Assembly (NCBI RefSeq): GCF_014490725.1
Contig: NZ_JACOQL010000002.1
Location: forward strand, 786,993-850,992
Source of the DNA: Paracoccus amoyensis
GTDB lineage: Bacteria; Pseudomonadota; Alphaproteobacteria; Rhodobacterales; Rhodobacteraceae
Length of the DNA stretch: 64,000 nucleotides
Reading direction: 5' to 3'
Of this stretch, positions 62,277 to 64,000 are shown in pieces. The notes under the pieces are model-generated. The model saw only the letters and a program-made list of their open reading frames with translations, was not told the DNA's origin and ran no database searches. Position numbers and translations under genes: made by a program. Numbering within the stretch: the first letter of the stretch is position 1; every line of letters begins with the position of its first letter.

Positions 62277-63236
62277 TTACGAGTAAAGTGGCTTTACGCC
62301 CGCCTCGTTGTGGATCTGATTGACCGTGCCCTGATCAACGCCAAGCGCCTTGGCCAGATCGTTCAGGTATTGCGCCTCGGCCTGACTATCCAGATCAATG
62401 GCCAGCAGCGACATGAGATAGACCTGAGCTTCCAGACCGCTTGGAACTTCGCGTGCGAGGGCCTGCGCGTCGACCGGTGCGGCCATTTGTTCGCGGATGA
62501 AATTCCGCTCGTCCTCATCCAGCTCGTCGCCCAGATGACCCAGCAGGCGTTGTTTTTCAGCATCGTCAATCTTGCCGTCCGATTTTGCAGCCTGGATCAT
62601 CGCCTTCAGCATAAGACCGGCAACGGCGTTCTGTTCCGGCGTCGGCGCGATTTCCGGCTCTCCATTGTTCGATACGGCGTCGTTGAACAGCTCACCAAAG
62701 CTGGCGTCATTGCTGTCTTGCGACCCTTTGCGCGCCAGACCGCCGGCCGCTGCGCCTCCAGCTGCGCCGCCCAGAAGACCGCCCAAAAGGTCGCCCAATC
62801 CACCCGATCCCGACGCCGAGCCGGTGCGCGATTGCTTGGCTCCGCCGGACAGTTGACCCAACAGATCGCCCAGGCCGCCACTGCCGCCCTTGCTACGTGC
62901 GCTGTTGGTCAGGCTGTCCAGAATGCCGCCCAGACCGCCGGATGCCCCAGTCGAATTCGGGCCGCCATAGGGGCGGCCCGTGCCAGCGCCGGAGCCGGAT
63001 CGGCCGGTCTTGCCGCCCAGCACCTGACCCAGCATGTCCGACAGGCTGCCGCCCGAGGTGCCGCTGGTATTGTTGCCCAACAGGTCGTTCAGCAATCCGC
63101 CGCCGCCACTGCGTGACTGTGTGGTCCCCGTGGTGGGCTGGCCGGATTTTTGCTGATGCTGCTTCATGACTGCGCCGACACCTTTGGCCAGCATTACACC
63201 CGCGGCAACTCGGGCCAGGCTTTTCATCAAACTCAT
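62277..63236 (-). CDS. DUF533 family protein with TerB-like domain
   Basis: 319 residues, ATG 63236 with GGAGGA upstream. The N-terminal MKSLARVAAGVMLAKGVGAVMK looks like a membrane-associated helix. A long Gly/Ser-rich low-complexity stretch (about 30-175) holds repeated LGDLLGQL and LGGILDSL units. The C-terminal domain (about 200-319) is TerB-like helical: NAVAGLMLKAMIQAAKSDGKIDDAEKQRLLGHLGD. This matches the DUF533/YebE family of unknown function. It is divergent from tuf. Confidence 0.85.
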   Translation of the reverse strand: MSLMKSLARVAAGVMLAKGVGAVMKQHQQKSGQPTTGTTQSRSGGGGLLNDLLGNNTSGTSGGSLSDMLGQVLGGKTGRSGSGAGTGRPYGGPNSTGASGGLGGILDSLTNSARSKGGSGGLGDLLGQLSGGAKQSRTGSASGSGGLGDLLGGLLGGAAGGAAAGGLARKGSQDSNDASFGELFNDAVSNNGEPEIAPTPEQNAVAGLMLKAMIQAAKSDGKIDDAEKQRLLGHLGDELDEDERNFIREQMAAPVDAQALAREVPSGLEAQVYLMSLLAIDLDSQAEAQYLNDLAKALGVDQGTVNQIHNEAGVKPLYS

Positions 63237-63385
63237 AATTCTTCCTCCGTTGGGACGCCGAAATTCCGGCGCGGTCCCTGCATTCGATGTTGAACGACTC
63301 GGCCTGCCGCAGGGTTCCGTGACAAAACCATGACTTCATTATACGTGAACCGCCAAGAGCCTGTTGCAATTGGTGTTTGCTGCCC

Positions 63386-63412
63386 TTGATTTTTTCCCAA
63401 TCCGCTTATAAA
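63386..63412 (+). promoter_or_regulatory. Putative promoter of tuf
   Basis: TTGATT (63386-63391) and TATAAA (63407-63412) lie 15 bp apart, 54 bp before the tuf start. The AT-rich stretch contrasts with the GC-rich surroundings. Confidence 0.45.
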
Positions 63413-63465
63413 TCGCGCCCACATTCATCGGGGCCTTCACGCCGCCCCGCGATCAGGAGGCCCAG

Positions 63466-64000
63466 ATGGCAAAGGCAAAGTTTGAACGTACGAAACCGCA
63501 CGTCAACATCGGCACGATTGGTCACGTTGACCATGGCAAGACGACGCTGACGGCTGCGATCACGAAGTATTTCGGTGACTTCAAGGCTTACGACCAGATT
63601 GACGGCGCACCGGAAGAGAAAGCCCGTGGCATCACGATCTCGACCGCTCACGTTGAATACGAGTCGGCCGACCGTCACTATGCCCACGTCGATTGCCCCG
63701 GCCACGCTGACTATGTGAAGAACATGATCACCGGTGCGGCGCAGATGGACGGCGCGATCCTGGTTGTGAACGCCGCTGACGGCCCGATGCCGCAGACGCG
63801 CGAGCACATCCTGCTGGGCCGTCAGGTCGGCATTCCCTACATGGTCGTCTACCTGAACAAGGTCGACCAGGTGGATGACGAAGAGCTGCTGGAACTGGTC
63901 GAGATGGAAGTCCGCGAATTGCTGTCGTCCTACGACTACCCGGGCGATGACATTCCGATCATCAAGGGTTCGGCTCTGGCCGCGATGGAAGGCCGTGATC
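63466..64000 (+). CDS. tuf: Elongation factor Tu, 3'-truncated by the window
   Basis: 178 residues visible, running off the right edge. AGGAGG precedes ATG. G-domain motifs are in place: [10 protein letters not shown] (P-loop), the switch [33 protein letters not shown] and NKVDQ, i.e. NKxD. It delivers aminoacyl-tRNA to the ribosome. Rhodobacteraceae usually have two near-identical tuf copies; which one this is cannot be told from here. Confidence 0.97.
   Translation, partial: MAKAKFERTKPHVNIGTIGHVDHGKTTLTAAITKYFGDFKAYDQIDGAPEEKARGITISTAHVEYESADRHYAHVDCPGHADYVKNMITGAAQMDGAILVVNAADGPMPQTREHILLGRQVGIPYMVVYLNKVDQVDDEELLELVEMEVRELLSSYDYPGDDIPIIKGSALAAMEGRD

Noticed and set aside
63237..63465. 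tRNA gene upstream of tuf, as often found near tuf copies
   Set aside because: No cloverleaf or conserved T-loop sequence could be found; the region looks like a promoter and leader only.

Overview
The window looks like a chromosomal segment of an alphaproteobacterium in the Rhodobacteraceae, most likely Paracoccus or a close relative. The evidence is gene content and order: gcrA; pckA next to hprK-rapZ-EIIA-HPr; etfBA with 3-hydroxybutyryl-CoA dehydrogenase and a PduO-type cobalamin adenosyltransferase; betC-choX; parC; tuf. The DNA is GC-rich and coding is very dense, with many ATGA or TGATG overlaps. No tRNA, rRNA, CRISPR array, insertion sequence or prophage was recognised.

Region 1 (1-40026) is a type VI secretion (T6SS) locus, cut at its left edge inside tssC. 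In order it holds tssC', hcp, tssE, tssF, tssG, tssH; a six-gene minus-strand block encoding a TolQ/ExbB-like channel, two TolR/ExbD-like proteins, a TolA/TonB-like protein and two exported unknowns; a DUF1036 protein, a peptidoglycan-binding-like protein and a membrane-anchored lytic transglycosylase; a giant autotransporter (about 2300 residues); tssK, tssL (OmpA-tailed) and tssM; the post-translational control set tagF-pppA-ppkA; and the payload set vgrG, Eag chaperone, PAAR-Rhs toxin and a CPCC-type putative immunity gene. No tssJ or fha is visible; tssA and tssB are presumably left of the window. The ppkA kinase appears split by a frameshift just before its membrane helix. Its periplasmic domain is homologous to the C-terminal domain of the TolA-like protein, with two cysteines exactly 52 residues apart in both. 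That ties the Tol-like module to the T6SS control pathway and is the most interesting observation here.

Region 2 (40027-50940) is mostly housekeeping: gcrA, an ABC-2 permease, argD and argF with a highly structured leader between them, a Gate-domain membrane protein divergent from an Lrp/AsnC regulator across an Lrp-like operator, pckA divergent from the nitrogen-PTS-like set hprK-rapZ-EIIA-HPr, a TetR regulator and a DUF2852 protein. The chvI-chvG pair that I would expect between pckA and hprK is absent.

Region 3 (50941-64000) is metabolic and informational: betC and choX (choline-O-sulfate use), hbd, etfA, etfB, a cobalamin adenosyltransferase, a small two-helix membrane protein, an SDR, an SH3b protein, parC, a cytochrome b561/cytochrome c' pair, a DUF533 protein and the 5' part of tuf at the right edge.

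No gene-free stretch exceeds 300 bases. The longest gaps are 40027-40290 (one possible small ORF and the gcrA terminator) and 63237-63465 (the tuf promoter region).
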